Shown here: in pieces, positions 20,838 to 33,212 of the stretch
Position numbering within the stretch: position 1 is the first letter of the stretch
Layout of the letters: every line of letters starts with the position of its first letter
NCBI RefSeq assembly: GCF_030867145.1
Contig: NC_134428.1
Location: 19,571,537-19,635,536 of the forward strand
Length of the DNA: 64,000 nt
Source: Opisthocomus hoazin
Taxonomy: Eukaryota; Chordata; Aves; Opisthocomiformes; Opisthocomidae
Direction: 5' to 3'
The notes under the pieces: generated by a model
Told to the model about the DNA's origin: nothing
The model's database searches: none
The model's input: only the letters and a program-made list of their open reading frames with translations
Made by a program: the position numbers and the translations under genes

Positions 20838-23800
20838 GTAAGTTACTTTCTCTTTTTTTTTTTTCATTTGGTTGGCAGAATGGTGTACAGTTCAGTTCAT
20901 GCTTTTTTCATGTAGTGTTCTTTAAGTACTCTTCCTGCCCTGCTAAATTTATCAATATCCAAATTCTAGATATCGGCTTACAAGGAATACCTTCCTCTGT
21001 TTCATTTGAAACTTTGCGTACTTGTTGGCTTCTGATATCTAATGATCAGCTTTTCTTTTTCAGTGCTACTGTAGGACTTACACGGTTTTCGAATACGTGT
21101 CTATTTCTAAGGTTTTGGTAAGGGTTTTCAGATGAAACTGCTTCTGTATGGTCCAGATTTTTGATGCTTTTTTTTATTGTTACGTGAACTTTCAAAATTG
21201 AGCAGAACAGTTACTTTGCAGTGCTTCTGTTATGCAAGAAATTGGAGAGATGCTGTCCTACTTTGCTTTGGGTTTTTTCTCCTCATTTAACCGTGCAGCT
21301 TATTAGAGTGTTTTTAGAAGCTAAACCTCAAGTCCTTGAAAAATGGAACTCCAAAGGGGAAAACTGATTCCAGATAGACTCCCTGGTGACCATATTCCTA
21401 AAGCTCAAAACCAAATGAATCTGCTGTAAACAAGGTTCTGCCTTTTCAAGGCAATCTCCATTATAGGGATGCTTGTCCTCAGTGTCCTGACTGCATCTGC
21501 CTGCCTCTTGTATACCATCTGTAATTTCTTGATGGTTGGTAGTCCTCAGTTCTCAGGAAGTTGTTTCGTGAGTGGCCTTGAATTAGGAACCGATTTTGGA
21601 ATTCTGTCAGTGTGCTATTCTTGAATGAAGTATGTTCTCAGTAGCAAGAAATCCGTTAGTTTCTACATGAGTAAGATTCTGCGATTGGTCAAACACACTG
21701 CAGCATCTTTTGCATCACTGTTAGTGCAACTATTTCAAATGGTTTTGCTGAAGCTGGGTTGTGAATTAAAAGGTACCTTTTCAGTTGTCTTCCTTGGTCT
21801 CCACAATAAGCTGGAGTGTGTCTGTTGGTTTTTTTTCGTATGGACTTCATCTTTGGCACTACGGTGTTCTTTTTCTATAGTCTTTTGGCTGGCTCCTGTC
21901 TTTCTCTCTTTTCAGTTGTGCTACCCTTTTCCTACTTTCCCCCTGTTTTGGAAGTATCAGGATTCACATATGTGAGATATGTGTTACAGTTAAGATTCAC
22001 ATGTTGATTTTGACTAGGAAGTGGTAGAAGGTAATGTTTAAATTGAGAAACTGAAGTTGATTTTTTTTTTTTTTAAACTGTTTGCTGTGAGAGTGTCAAA
22101 TCCTAACTCTTCAATGTCTGTAGGTTTGGACTGACTTCATACCCTTAAGCCCACTGTGCCATTAAAGCTTGATGAGATCTGTCTTGCAAAACTAAAACTG
22201 CTATCATCACTCCGCACTACTCTAAAGCACATCTTGTTTTCCCCGAAAATGTTCCATTCTTCTTTAGTGCTTTCTCTTCTGTAATGCCTGCTCTGTGAGT
22301 GAAGTGAAATTGCCATAGGCAGAAGGTAACTGATTTCTGTGTGTGAATAAAACTTTGCACTCTCCTGTTCTCTCTGCCTCAGTGCCTTGTAACTTGCTAA
22401 CGCTCTCTTCTCAGTCTTCTAAGATCTCCGGTAAAACCTGTACAAAGAGGTATTGCTTGGCCTGTATTTGCAGGATGATGGGAACAGGAGCTGAAGATTT
22501 GAGGAGTTGTTACTTGGGGACTTTTGTACTAACTTTGCTATCTGAAAAGAAGCAAGAAAGGTTTTTGAATGAAAAGGCCCCCTGTTATTTACAGAAGGAA
22601 AAAAAAGAAGTTTGCACAGAGTAGGCTGCTGCTTTGGTTGTTTTTCAGTTTTTCTGTGACTAACCTGGCTTTAGTAGTGAACCAAGCCAGTTCAGCTGAA
22701 ATCTGTATCCATGATAGCTCAAATGCGCATATGTGAAAGGCTTTGAACTTGAGTTACATTCCATGTATGCTGTTTGAATGCGTTGCAGCTCACTCAGACT
22801 ACTGTGGAAGCATGAATGTAAAGGAGTTTTACAGAGAAGATGGCCATCTTGGTGTAAATGAGGAATCAATATGTAAGTAGAATGACTGATGTTGTCTTTC
22901 AGCCTTGGGCTGTACACCAGGTTGTTGCTGTAACAGTAATATCAGATGGCCCCTGACTCTAGGGAAGCTGCAAAGTCAACGATTGTTTGGCAACTTGAAC
23001 GTAGGGGCAAGAATGCCGATTGCCCGGTGTACTGTAAGATTCCCCCAAGCAAGATTGACTCTGCTGTAGTTTGCTTAGTGGTTTTTGGTTTGATAACTGG
23101 TGTGATGACACAGACTTGTTCAAGTTTTCTTGTAAGAATCTTGATTTGATCCTGGCTTTGTCCCATTAATCGACTGTTACCACCACCAACCGGTGATGAC
23201 TGTAAGGGGAAGAAACCTCTTGAACTGTACGCCACAGACCACATGCAATCTTTACGGGCTAAAAGGGTAGCAAGGACCATTTGGCACACCTTTTCTTATG
23301 CAGGTTGACTTGGACCTTTTTTTTTCTTTTGTTTTTGTTTTGAATCGCAATCTCACAATGTTAATCCTACATATTGTTTTGTGTTTGTTTTCTTATCTTC
23401 ATCTATCAAAGTAGATGAAAAGTGTAAAGTGTCTAGAAAATTAATGAACAGCTCTTCTGTTTGATTCTTGCTGTGATACTGGCTTTCGTACGAGCTTGGC
23501 GCGCTGCTTACCTATTAGGAAAAACAAGGTGTAGGGACAACATACACCTTGTATGTTAGAAAGAAGAAGTCATATTGTTAATTGATTCCACTTTGGGGCA
23601 GTTAGTACACTTGACAGGTTGAAAAGCTGCCTTGAAAAGAAAGCAAGGTATGAGGTATTGGTGTGCAGATGATTTGAATAAAGGGGTTTTAACATTTTAT
23701 TTTTGTTCTAGTGATAGTCAATTTTTACAGGAGTCTTCTAGAGGGATAGCATCTTCCCTGTGAGATGAGCGTTTGCTAGCTTGAATGACAGAGGCATCAA

Positions 23801-26800
23801 GAATCTGTGGAGTGCCCTTTATTCAGCAAAGGAAAATGATTTGAGACACTTCAGTCACCTAAATTCTTTGCAAAATATTGGGTTGGTAGATCTATAGTCC
23901 CTCAGATGAAGCCAGACATATCTGCTAATCTAAAAATGTAGGATTATTTTCTCAATTTGTACTACGTAGTATGTTCTGTAGAATGAGCAGTCCTAGTCTT
24001 GGAAATAGTAATTGTTGGCTTCAGTGGGCTTCAAGTCACAGCACTTTGTTCTAGTCTGTTGGGGTTTGTTGTTGTTGTTGGTTTTGTTCTTTCTAAGAGC
24101 CTCAAAATTGACCTGCTGAAGATCCTTGGGAACACTCAGTTTATTGAACATTTACTGCTTGTAACTTTTAGTAGGGAAAATTTCCTATTATTTGTGAGTA
24201 TTTCTCAGGCATCATTAATTCTTTCTCTAGGATTTAAAACTTTTAATTGTTCCTTCTTCTACACATGAACCCAGACAATGAACTTGATGTAGAACTCAGA
24301 ACAAATCAGATGCTTTTAAAGTAATGATGTGCTTAAAACTTGTTTTTGTGGTACTACTTTTTTACTCTTCTTCTGCACTTAGCATGACATTGTTAGATAA
24401 ACATGCTGCAAAAGGTAAACTTTGATTTTTGGAAAAGTGATACGCTACACAGATGCTGTTGATCATTCTGTTGATCTCTGTAGATGAAAATTGTGTTTCT
24501 AAATTGGCTTGCTTTTACTTGGCTTCATATTTATTAGTGGCTTGCTTTGCTTCTAAACAGTGAAGAACCAAGTCTGTAGATTACTGGAAGGTATGGTTTA
24601 AAATATTGCGGAACGTGTGATGTGCAGGGGATCGCATCTGTTTTTACTGCATGTGCTGGGAAAGAAGATTAAGCGCATATATGTATGTTACCACAAGAAG
24701 TGAATTTGTTGTAATCTAGGTTACTTTATGCTTGACGTGTTGCAAACAGTGGGAGCAACAGGATGGCTTGTGTCTCAGAAGGTGGTGTCTCTACTTTGGC
24801 TGGCCATTCTTTCTCCAGGTGACTGTCTCAGTCTCTCTGTGTGTGTGTGTGTGCGCGCATTGCCCGTTCCTTTTGACAAACTAGGACTCTGCAGGACATG
24901 GCGTACACTAATTCGACTATGCTTATGCTGTAGCTTTGGTGTCTTGAAATGCATGTGCTGGTTTTCTTTATTGACCAAAATATGCGTAATGAGAGGGTAT
25001 ATTTCTGTTCGCAGGCACAATGGGAGACTAAGCAGACCGTTTCATGCGGGAACAAGTGTGTGAATAGCACAGAATATGGGGTGCCAAGAATAACGGGGCA
25101 TGTTTTGGTTTGGTAGTCACTGCCCATGTTGGTATTCCTCTTAGCAAAAACTGATGCTGCTAATCTGTGCATTTCTTGAAACATCTTGAACTGTCTTCAT
25201 TGTGTGGTAACTTCGATTCAAACATTGACTTCTGGCAAGATAGCGTTGTTCTAACAAATGAGCATTTCATATTTTTGCGTGGCTGTTGGTTTTGTTGAGT
25301 AGCTGGTGTTACAATGCTGTCGTGCTTGTGCTATCTAGATGTTAATAAGCTGCATGCATTGCCTGTGCTCACGCATTTCTCTGCTCCGCAAAGTGTTCTT
25401 GGCCACAGTTGCATGTCCCTCTGCTTGGTTCCTTTGAACACGTGCCGCAGTAATGACATTTCGCGCTACCACTTTTTGTCTTCTAGGGAGGGCAGCTTCT
25501 GGCATGTACAGGTTACTCAGAACTGGATGGTATCAACTTGCTACTCTGATGTCTTTGCTCAAGGTGTTTCTTCTAAAGAGGTGTGTATCCTTTGAGAAAA
25601 GTGTTTTGTGAGCAAATGATTTACCCAGTTATAAAACAATACAAGAGGAGAAATGTGTTGTTTCATGTGAACTTTCCTCTCTCTTTCTCTAGATGCCTTC
25701 CAAAGACCTACAAGCTGTTCCTGTTTCTTCTCCCGCTCCTGTTTCTACTAGGTACGTGAATCGCTTAGTTATACTACAGACCGGTGTATGCTTACTGCAG
25801 CCGTTCCAAGAGAGCGTTTTTAGTTGAGCTCTCGGTTTATGAAGAAGACGCAGAAGCAAAAAAGAGCAAGTTTGTTTGTGACTAGGGCAGCAATTCAAGC
25901 TTTCAAAGTACTGACAAGTCAGTAGCCTTCCCCTTGCCGTGAAAGGAATACCCTCGATTTAATTTCATAGAGCTCTTTAGAAAGTGAGAGTGGGTGAGTA
26001 AATGCACTGAAGTCCTTTTTTCTTCACCTCCCTTGATAAGAATAGCAGTGAGGTCACAAAGAGCAGGTTGTGTACCGATTGCTTTGATTGTTGTTAATCT
26101 CCGTAAAAGTGGGGTTAGGTTCTTTGAGCAACTCATCCGAAGTCTTTCCCTTGCTCTGGACCATCCTTGAGTTGCTTAAAATACTGCTGTTTAGACTGGT
26201 TAGTTGACAGTATTCCAGGCCAGCTGTCTACTTTGAAATAAACAAACTCAGTTTCAAACACTTGCTGAAAGTGGTGGGCTGTTTCTGAAAAGCAGGTTCA
26301 TGTCTTCGCATGCCCTAAAAACTTTAGAAACTACTTTGGGGAGAAGATGAAGCTTCGCAGAAACTTACAGTCAGGATTGAAAATCCTCTCTACTAGGGAG
26401 AATAAGAAAGGAAGAACTTCCCTACCCTCTGTAGAAAGTGCTGCTACTTCTTGCTAAGACAGTGCAAAAACAAGCGTCATGTTTGTGAACTGCGAGATTG
26501 CCTAATATCTAACAAAAGTTGGAAGAAACTTGGGCTTCCGTGGAAACAATGTGGTATGTAATACCTAGGGTACAGGGCAAGATATTTTCCATGGAGATAA
26601 AAAGCAGTTTTTACATCTGCCTTCAGTGAGCATGGCCTGTCTTCATTGGTAAATGAGATCTAGGTCCCAGGGACGCAGTAGTATGAGATTGAGGATATAC
26701 CATGAGACATAAGCGCAAGCTGCCTGCCATACAACGGTGTGAGCGGTACTGATGGATGTTCCCCAATGTGCTTGAGTGCTTGACTTCACAGTTTGAAAGC

Positions 26801-29800
26801 TGGCTCATACTGATTTTTGTTTAGACTGGAGTAGTGTGCGCTGTGTGACGTCTAGCTTGCAAACTTAAGGTAGCTTGTGTCACGAAGTAGGAAGACGACC
26901 TGTAGATCTAAGCAGTCTTCAGGGGGAATTCTCTTGAACACCCTTTTTGCCTTTTGTTTGTGATCTAGGTATATGGTTCTGGGGGTTTGATGGCTGCTTC
27001 TCACTATTACCTTCATTGAACTGGATCAAAATTGATAGAATACAGAGAACAGAGGACTCTCTCCATGTTCGTGAACCGCAGGCTGATTCTTTGCACTCTG
27101 TGCAACCTCCAGAGGTAAGGGAGAACAGCCTAGGGAAGAACTCTGATATCTTGGAAGACTTCTTAACTGCCATGCCTTCAATATTTGGCAAGAACTACTT
27201 GACACACAAGGCTAATGTGAATAAATGTCTTGATCTTTACATATATAAAAAAAAATTCTGTATACCTTAGGGTACCATCAACATCTTTGCTTCTGGTCGT
27301 GAAAGTGAGCTGGAAAAGCAAATGGCCTTTCTGTCTGAGAGATACCATCACCTTGATGAAAAATATAGCAAAGTGATGCTTCTACTCCAGAACCTTCAAG
27401 ATCAGGTTGCCCAGAAAAGTGACAAAAGCAAAACATTGATGCTAATAAGAAATATGATGGGTCAACATCCTCAAGATGTGAGACTGGAGCAAAAGGTAAG
27501 ATAGTCAGTTGTTGGTGCGTTTGGGTGGTGATCGACGTATCCTGTTTTAGTAATGCAGATTACTAGCCATTTGATTCAGGCTTGCGTCCAATTTTGTGAG
27601 CAAAAGTGATTTGCAGCCTTTTCTGCGGGATCTAGAGTTGCAGATCCTCCAGAAGATCACTCTCCATATGTCTGTGACAAGCCAAAAGCTAACATCTGCA
27701 GTAGTAACAAAGGCTGTGACTAATGCAGGGGTTCGTGGAATCACAGAAGCGGTGAGTGAGTTGAAGTTCTCGCAAGTTCAACTAAAACCGTAAGGAGTCC
27801 TTTTCTAGGCATTTTTTTGGAGCATCGCAGTCAATATAATTCTCAGTGATTTGAAGAGATGTTTAGAACATGAATTGAAATGGGGAGAACTACAGAAAAT
27901 GCTTGATGAAGCGTACGCTTACAGCATTGCTTGTTGCCTGTTGCGAATGTTGGTTTTTTTTTCCAAAGTATGCTATCTTGAAAATTGCAGAATTCCCAAA
28001 AAAACAGCTATACCAAAGCAATGCAGCTCAGGGTCTTGGGAAGGTGGGGGAAAGAATGCAACTTTTGAAGAAAGCACCAGTCAATATGCAGTATGAATTT
28101 GTATTTTAAGCCAAAAAACCATGCACTAAAAATGGCCTCTGTCTTGAGAGAGGCTTTCAAAGACTTGCGATGGAGTGCAGCATCTCAAAAAGATGCTTAT
28201 TCTACATGTATACAGATGTGTATAGATCAATTACTTTATCAGTTGATATTATTAAATTCTTCCCTTTCTCCCCTTCTATGTGTACATCTGTAGCAAGTCC
28301 AGACTATTGTAAACAATGCCCTGAAACTTTTCTCTCAAGACAAGACTGGTATGGTGGATTTCGCCTTGGAATCTGCAGGTAAATAGTGGAGGAAACTCCA
28401 CTTTCACAATTCGTGTTATTTTATAGTATCTACTAAAAATGTCGAAAGATCTGCTTGCGTGGGGTGTATGCACCACTGAACTCACTAGGGAAAATGTGTA
28501 TGTTTTAGCCCTCTGAGGTGAAAAGCCTTGAACATTCTGAAAAGAACACTGTACTTGATAGAAGCATTGTATCCCCAGCTAATGACTAGACTTGAACAGT
28601 ATCTTTACTAGTTGGTTTTGAGGAAAAGAACTGGTATGTTCACGAAGCTTTGTACAAATCTCTGGCTGAAAAGTCTTCAGGAAGAAATGAGTAATTATTT
28701 CGGCTAACCTGATACATCTTTTTTAAGGTGGCAGCATTCTGAGTACTCGCTGTTCTGAAACCTATAACACCAACAGAGCAGTGATCAGCCTCTTTGGAAT
28801 TCCTCTGTGGTACTTCTCTCAGCCTCCAAGGGCGGTGATTCAGGTAATTAAAGGCCGAGTAAAGAAATTCAGCAATGTTATTTTGTGCTGAGGGGTTTGG
28901 ATTGTTTCTTGGATGCTGGATGTTTCTGTCTGCAACACACTGTGGGGCACGGGTCCTTTGAACGATGTTCCCAAGAGTGCCATTCTTCTGGTAGTTCCTG
29001 GGCACTGCTCAAGTCGTCTTCCAGCAAAACGAAGACCCTGCTAGGAGGCTTGGGTGGTACACTGGACTTCTGCAGAGTGTGAGCACTGGGAGGGTTCCTG
29101 TTGTGAAGTAGTCTCCAGGCGGATCTTCAAAACGCTGCTGGCTGTTCGGGTGGATATGCTGTCTCCCTGAAGAATGCTACCAAATAGATTATATTCTGCC
29201 ACTTACTCTCTAAGACTGTCCCTAATAATTCAGAATTCGCCACAACTCTTTCTGGCAAAATGCTTGTGGCTGCAGGTTTTGTTGTTGCTGTTGTGTTCCA
29301 TCCTGTTCTCTCCCCTTTCCTCCTGTCTAGCCGGACATGTATCCAGGAAACTGCTGGGCTTTCAAAGGATCACAGGGGTATCTCGTAGTTCAACTTTCAA
29401 GGAAGATCTATCCGACTGCCTTTACGTTGGAACACATCCCAAAAGCACTTTCACCAACAGGAGAGATCTCCAGTGCTCTGAGGAGCTTTGCAGTATATGT
29501 AAGTCTGTCTGTGAACTTCAGAGGATATTTGTATGCATAAAGAATATTTGTGGCGCAGATCTTGGAAAATAAGGACTGAAGGGAGGACAGCTAAGGAGAG
29601 AAACTGTTTGCTTTTAAAATTGCTGTTTTTGTAATCAGCTTTGAGACTAGGAATAAGAAGTGTTACAGCTAATTTTGAGGGAGCTGTTTCTTTTTTTCCT
29701 GCTTTATACAGTAGTAAACATTTTTGGAGGGAGGTGACTGTTTTTGATTTGGTATCGTTCTTTCAGGCACTCAAATTGTTCCATCCTTCCACCACTCCTA

Positions 29801-30999
29801 CTGCTTACCCTCTCCCTCCCCAGTGTTGGCTTTGCACCTTGTCTGTGATGTGCCTTCAGTGTGTTTTAAATTGTTTTTAACTAGCACCACAGCTGCTTAG
29901 GCAGGACTGCAGAACAGAAGACCACAGGCTACATCAGAGCGTAGCTGTGATACCTGAGAACATTTGTCTAGCTCCATTAAATGCTGAAGCCGCCGTCTGC
30001 AAGCATCTGAATCTTGGCTTCCGTCTTGTTTGTGATGTTGCTGTTTTCTCATTCTTGTTTGTCCTGAGCAGTTTACATTGTCCACTGCGATCTTGGTTGT
30101 GCCATGGAAATGATGGGGTTTGACTATGAAAACAGCAACATACAAACATAGCACAGCTCTTTGCAGTTCAGGAAAGTCAAATGCAGAGCTGTGGCTGAAG
30201 AAGCATGACGTTCCACGGGAAGTATTCTGACCTCGGTTTCAGAGACTTGCGTTGACAGGCAGTTAGGTAGGCATGCTTCTGGCTTTGGTTTGACTTGAAA
30301 TGTGATGGAAGCAAACGTCTTTCTCCTGTTGTTGTAGGGTCTAGATAATGAATATCAAGAAGGCGGCAAGCTTCTAGGACAGTATGTCTACGACCAAGAC
30401 GGAGAACCACTGCAGACCTTTCCAGTGATGGTAAGTCTGGATGAGAAGATTTCAAGTGTCAGAAGAAGCACACGCATATTTTCTAGGGTAGTGCACAATG
30501 AGCAGTGAAGGAAAAAGGCTTCATTCTCTGTTGGGCACTGTAGAAACTGAGGTGGAAAGTAGCTACTGATCTGCCTCAAAACCTAAGGTTCGGATAGGTT
30601 AGAGGGGAGGAAAGTTTTGTGCCAGGTGGACACAAGTGGTGTGAAGATACCGAACGTATGAGGAGTCTGCTTCATGCTGCTTCTGACTCCCTTCACAAAA
30701 AAACCCCCAACAAACCGGTTGTAAGGCAAAGAAGGTTCTGTTCCAAGTGGCAGAAGGTTCCCAAGGCATCACTCAGTTATTAATCAAAGTTGGTAGTTGC
30801 AGGAATGAAGGAAAGCGCCTTCAGTTGCACCTGTTTATACTCAAAACCGAACTCTGGTTTGTGTGTTTGTTTTTTCCTTCTGCAGGAGAAAAGTGAAAAC
30901 GCATTCCAAATAGTGGAACTGAGAGTGTTTTCTAACTGGGGACATCCGGAATATACCTGCCTTTATCGGTTCAGAGTGCATGGGAAACTTGCCGAATAA
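18773..30999 (+). CDS. SUN1: SUN1-like gene copy lacking its start-codon exon
   Basis: The most complete SUN1 copy in the window. Exons: 18773-18967, 19185-19375, 20515-20541, 20646-20837, 22789-22872, 24720-24818, 25487-25580, 25693-25751, 26969-27114, 27271-27495, 27580-27751, 28294-28378, 28728-28843, 29331-29498, 30338-30430, 30886-30999 (TAA). The first two thirds encode the lamin-facing N-terminus and membrane region, the last the KASH-binding SUN domain. Phases agree except at 27495/27580, where the central coiled-coil exons are missing: normal splicing ends at TGA 27607-27609. Omitting exon 27580-27751 leaves an uninterrupted frame of 628 codons before the stop. No MDFSRL-type start exon is found upstream; GET4 exon 1 is there instead. 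Either a pseudogene or a fusion/neogene. Confidence 0.8.
19990..20052 (-). mobile_element. CR1 3'-terminal scrap in SUN1 intron
   Basis: About 60 bp reading, on the minus strand, as the CR1 end (GACTTGATGATCTTAGAGG...CTATGATTCTATGAT). The equivalent at 61434-61490 has been split off by a second, larger CR1 insertion. Confidence 0.75.
20838..22788 (+). other. SUN1 intron (block 1)
   Basis: AT-rich with T-runs. The block 2 equivalent begins at 62270. I found no further exon whose phase fits; frames of up to 116 codons here lack exon features. Confidence 0.6.
22789..22872 (+). CDS. SUN1: Candidate additional SUN1 exon
   Basis: An 84-nt segment between CGTTGCAG and GTAAGT. It encodes about 28 residues including NVKEFYREDGHL and NEESI, and is phase 1 at both sides, so it can be included or skipped without changing frame. 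Included, its last base forms the Cys codon before YFMLDVLQ, matching the Cys-Tyr-Phe of human SUN1. It is likely a cassette exon of the region that varies among mammalian SUN1 isoforms. Assignment rests on splice sites and phase. Confidence 0.6.
22873..24719 (+). other. SUN1 intron spanning the left edge of duplication copy 2
   Basis: No exon recognised. The duplicated segment begins at 23744 inside this intron with no visible foreign sequence, so the boundary may be set only by the window edge at base 1. Confidence 0.6.
24720..25751 (+). CDS. SUN1: SUN1 transmembrane-region exons (cassette C)
   Basis: Three exons (24720-24818, 25487-25580, 25693-25751) join in phase. They encode the hydrophobic stretches that pass through the inner nuclear membrane: YFMLDVLQTVG..., GRAASGMYRLLRTGWYQLATL and CLPKTYKLFLFLLPLLFLL. 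The order and hydrophobicity match human SUN1 (CYFLLQILRR..., GKAASGVFWWLG..., CLRNICKFLVLLIPLFLLL). An identical set is at 977-2008. Confidence 0.88.
26969..27751 (+). CDS. SUN1: SUN1 luminal coil exons with frame-breaking junction (cassette C)
   Basis: Exon 26969-27114 encodes the post-membrane WFWGFDG...LNWIKIDRIQR segment. Exon 27271-27495 encodes a heptad-rich stretch (ELEKQMAFLSERYHHLDEKY). Exon 27580-27751 resumes at the FVSKSDLQPFLRDLELQIL region next to the SUN domain. In human about 125 residues of coiled coil lie between the last two; here only an 84-bp intron separates them. The phase 0 end does not fit the phase 2 start, so exons have been lost and the frame is broken. Confidence 0.85.
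28294..30999 (+). CDS. SUN1: SUN domain exons (cassette C)
   Basis: Five exons (28294-28378, 28728-28843, 29331-29498, 30338-30430, 30886-30999) encode NALKLFSQDKTGMVDFALES and then the SUN beta-sandwich: GGSILSTRCSETY, LFGIPLWY, PGNCWAFKGSQGYLVV, TLEHIPKALSPTGEISSA, LLGQYVYDQDGEPLQTF, NWGHPEYTCLYRFRVHG. The three cysteines used for the KASH disulfide and the internal disulfide in SUN1/SUN2 are all present. The C-terminus ends GKLAE before TAA. Confidence 0.92.
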
Positions 31000-31090
31000 T
31001 CTCCAGCACTTCAGCTTGGACTGGTTTTACGGTTGTGCATTTTGTTCTCGATTTTTGTATATGCCGGAAAGCCTAGAAGACTGGAATCTT

Positions 31091-31989
31091 GCCTTTTTCT
31101 TCGTGGAGGCAGTCGTGATGCATGGGGCTGACTGCCTAGGTCTGGGCAACCCCGTGCGTGGGCCTTCGTCCGCCTCGTCATTTGCCTGCCCCTCCGGTTC
31201 CATTGCCTCATACCTATTGCGTCAGGGCACCTGGTGTGGAGAGGGAGGCCAGGAGGGGATTCGCCTGCCGCCCCGAGCAGGGACCCGTTTCCATTCCCCG
31301 CTGTCTCTCAGGTGCTCTCCTTCAGCCTGGTGGCGAGAGGGCAGGGGATCTTCTGCTTCTTGCGGAACGTCCATCCTGTGCGCTTGTTTCGGGGGTGGCA
31401 GGGCATGGCTCCACCAGTCTATTTCCCTCTCGCACTCCCTGATGCTCCTGAACCTTTCTGCCTCCTCTTTGAGCTCTGCCACCAGGACGAGCAGATCATC
31501 CACCTGGTCACAGCGCACGCAGGCGTTCTGCCTGCTGCCCTCCCATACCAGTGACAGGCTCGGGCACTCCCTGCAGCCAGAGACCTGCACAGCTGCCTGT
31601 TTATGCGGGAGCTCTGTCTGGGTCTCCGTATTCTGCCTGGTGACGGCTTTCAGGCGAGTGGAGACCCTAGCTACTAGCTGAGCAAGTGATGACCACCGGC
31701 TGAATTTACCCCGGTAGCTGGCCGAGCCTCGGGGCCCTGCCTGCACCAGCTGCCGTGCCAACTGCCGTGGCAGGCCCTGTTTGCCCGTCCTGGTCGCCGC
31801 ACTGCGGGTCGCTCGCGCTCCCTCGGGGCTGCTTTTGTGAGGGGGGAGGGTGCCGCCGTCACTCTTGACCCCGCTCTTCTTTGGGGGGGGGGGGTTGGGG
31901 GGGGCACGCTCTCTCTCGCCGGGCGCCTGTCTCGGCTGTTGGGCCGCTGAGAAAAGGTTTCCCCGGCACGATCCCTCGCTCCGGAGCCC
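31091..31989 (-). mobile_element. CR1 5'-terminal fragment with ORF1 N-terminus (inverted, copy 3)
   Basis: Duplicate of 7347-8244 with the same two breakpoints (SUN1 3'UTR on one side, GET4 exon 1 on the other) and the same internal TGA. A G-run near 31881-31907 differs slightly in length from copy 1. Confidence 0.7.
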
Positions 31990-32425
31990 AGATGTACCGG
32001 ACGCTCTTCTTCACGTGGGACCCGGCCGGCCGCCCTGCCCCTCCCCGCCCCGCCTTCCAGAGGCTTGCCACACACCCGGGCCTCCTGCCGCCCGCCGCGC
32101 CAGCGCCCGCTCGTAATTGGCCGGCGCTTCTGCCGATCTCGACCTCCTGTGCTCTCATTGGGCTGCGGGGAAGCGGGGCGGGTACGTGCCGCGGAGGGTA
32201 GGGCGAGCGGCCGGCCCGGCCTGAGGGTAGCGCGGCGCCCGCGGGTCGCTGCATCCCGGCCCGACCCGGCCGTGTGAGATGGCCTGGGTGACGGGCAGCG
32301 CTGAGTTTCGCCCCCCAGTCCCCAAGCGTCCCTTGGCGGCCCCAGGAGGGAATGGCCCGGGCCTGCCCGCCCTCCAGCGTCCGGCGTCCCCCGGGGGCTA
32401 GGGCCTGGGCCCTGCCGTGCTTCAA
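31990..32425 (+). pseudogene. GET4: GET4 exon 1 remnant and GC-rich flank (copy 2)
   Basis: Duplicate of 8245-8680. It has the exon 1 tail with damaged donor, then the CpG-dense stretch with two ATTGG boxes and a GC box, ending where SUN1 intron resumes at about 32426. Confidence 0.75.
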
Positions 32426-33212
32426 AAACTGCTGTTTAGACTGGTTAGTTGACAGTATTCCAGGCCAGCTGTCTACTTTGAAATAAACAAACTCAGTTTC
32501 AAACACTTGCCAAAAGTGGTGGGCTGTTTCTGAAAAGCAGGTTCATGTCTTCGCATGTCCTAAAAACTTTAGAAACTACTCTGGGGAGAAGATGAAGCTT
32601 CGCAGAAACTTACAGTCAGGATTCAAAATCCTCTCTACTAGGGAGAATAAGAAAGGAAGAACTTCCCTACCCTCTGTAGAAAGTGCTGCTACTTCTTGCT
32701 AAGACAGTGCAAAAACAAGCGTCATGTTTGTGAACTGCAAGATTGCCTAATATCTAACAAAAGTTGGAAGAAACTTGGGCTTCGTGGAAACAATGTGGTA
32801 TGTAGTACGTAGGGTACAGGGCAAGATATTTTCCATGGAGATAAAAAGCAGTTTTTACATCTGCCTTCAGTGAGCATGGCCTGTCTTAATTGGTAAATGA
32901 GATCTAGGTCCCAGGGACGCAGTAGTATGAGACTGAGGATATACCATGAGACATAAGCGCAAGCTGCCTGCCATACAACGGTGTGAGCGGTACTGATGGA
33001 TGTTCCCCAATGTGCTTGAGTGCTTGACTTCACAGTTTGAAAGCTGGCTCATACTGATTTTTGTTTAGACTGGAGTAGTATGCGCTGTGTGACGTCTACT
33101 TTGCAAACTTGAGGTAGCTTGTGTCACGAAGTAGGAAGACGACCTGTGGATCTAAGCAGTCTTCAGGGGGAATTCTCTTGAACACCCTTTTTGCCTTTTG
33201 TTTGTGATCTAG

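Larger units (their letters stand above)
17475..21671 (+). repeat. SUN1 N-terminal block 1 (duplicate of 58095-63097)
   Basis: Contains SUN1 exons and introns homologous to the second block. Block differences include a 400-bp stretch present only here (about 17960-18350), about 120-130-bp stretches present only in block 2 (near 58145-58260 and 59340-59475), and the CR1 insertion at 60451-61433 found only in block 2. After 21671 the block continues, but block 2 carries an extra 0.84 kb. Confidence 0.9.
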
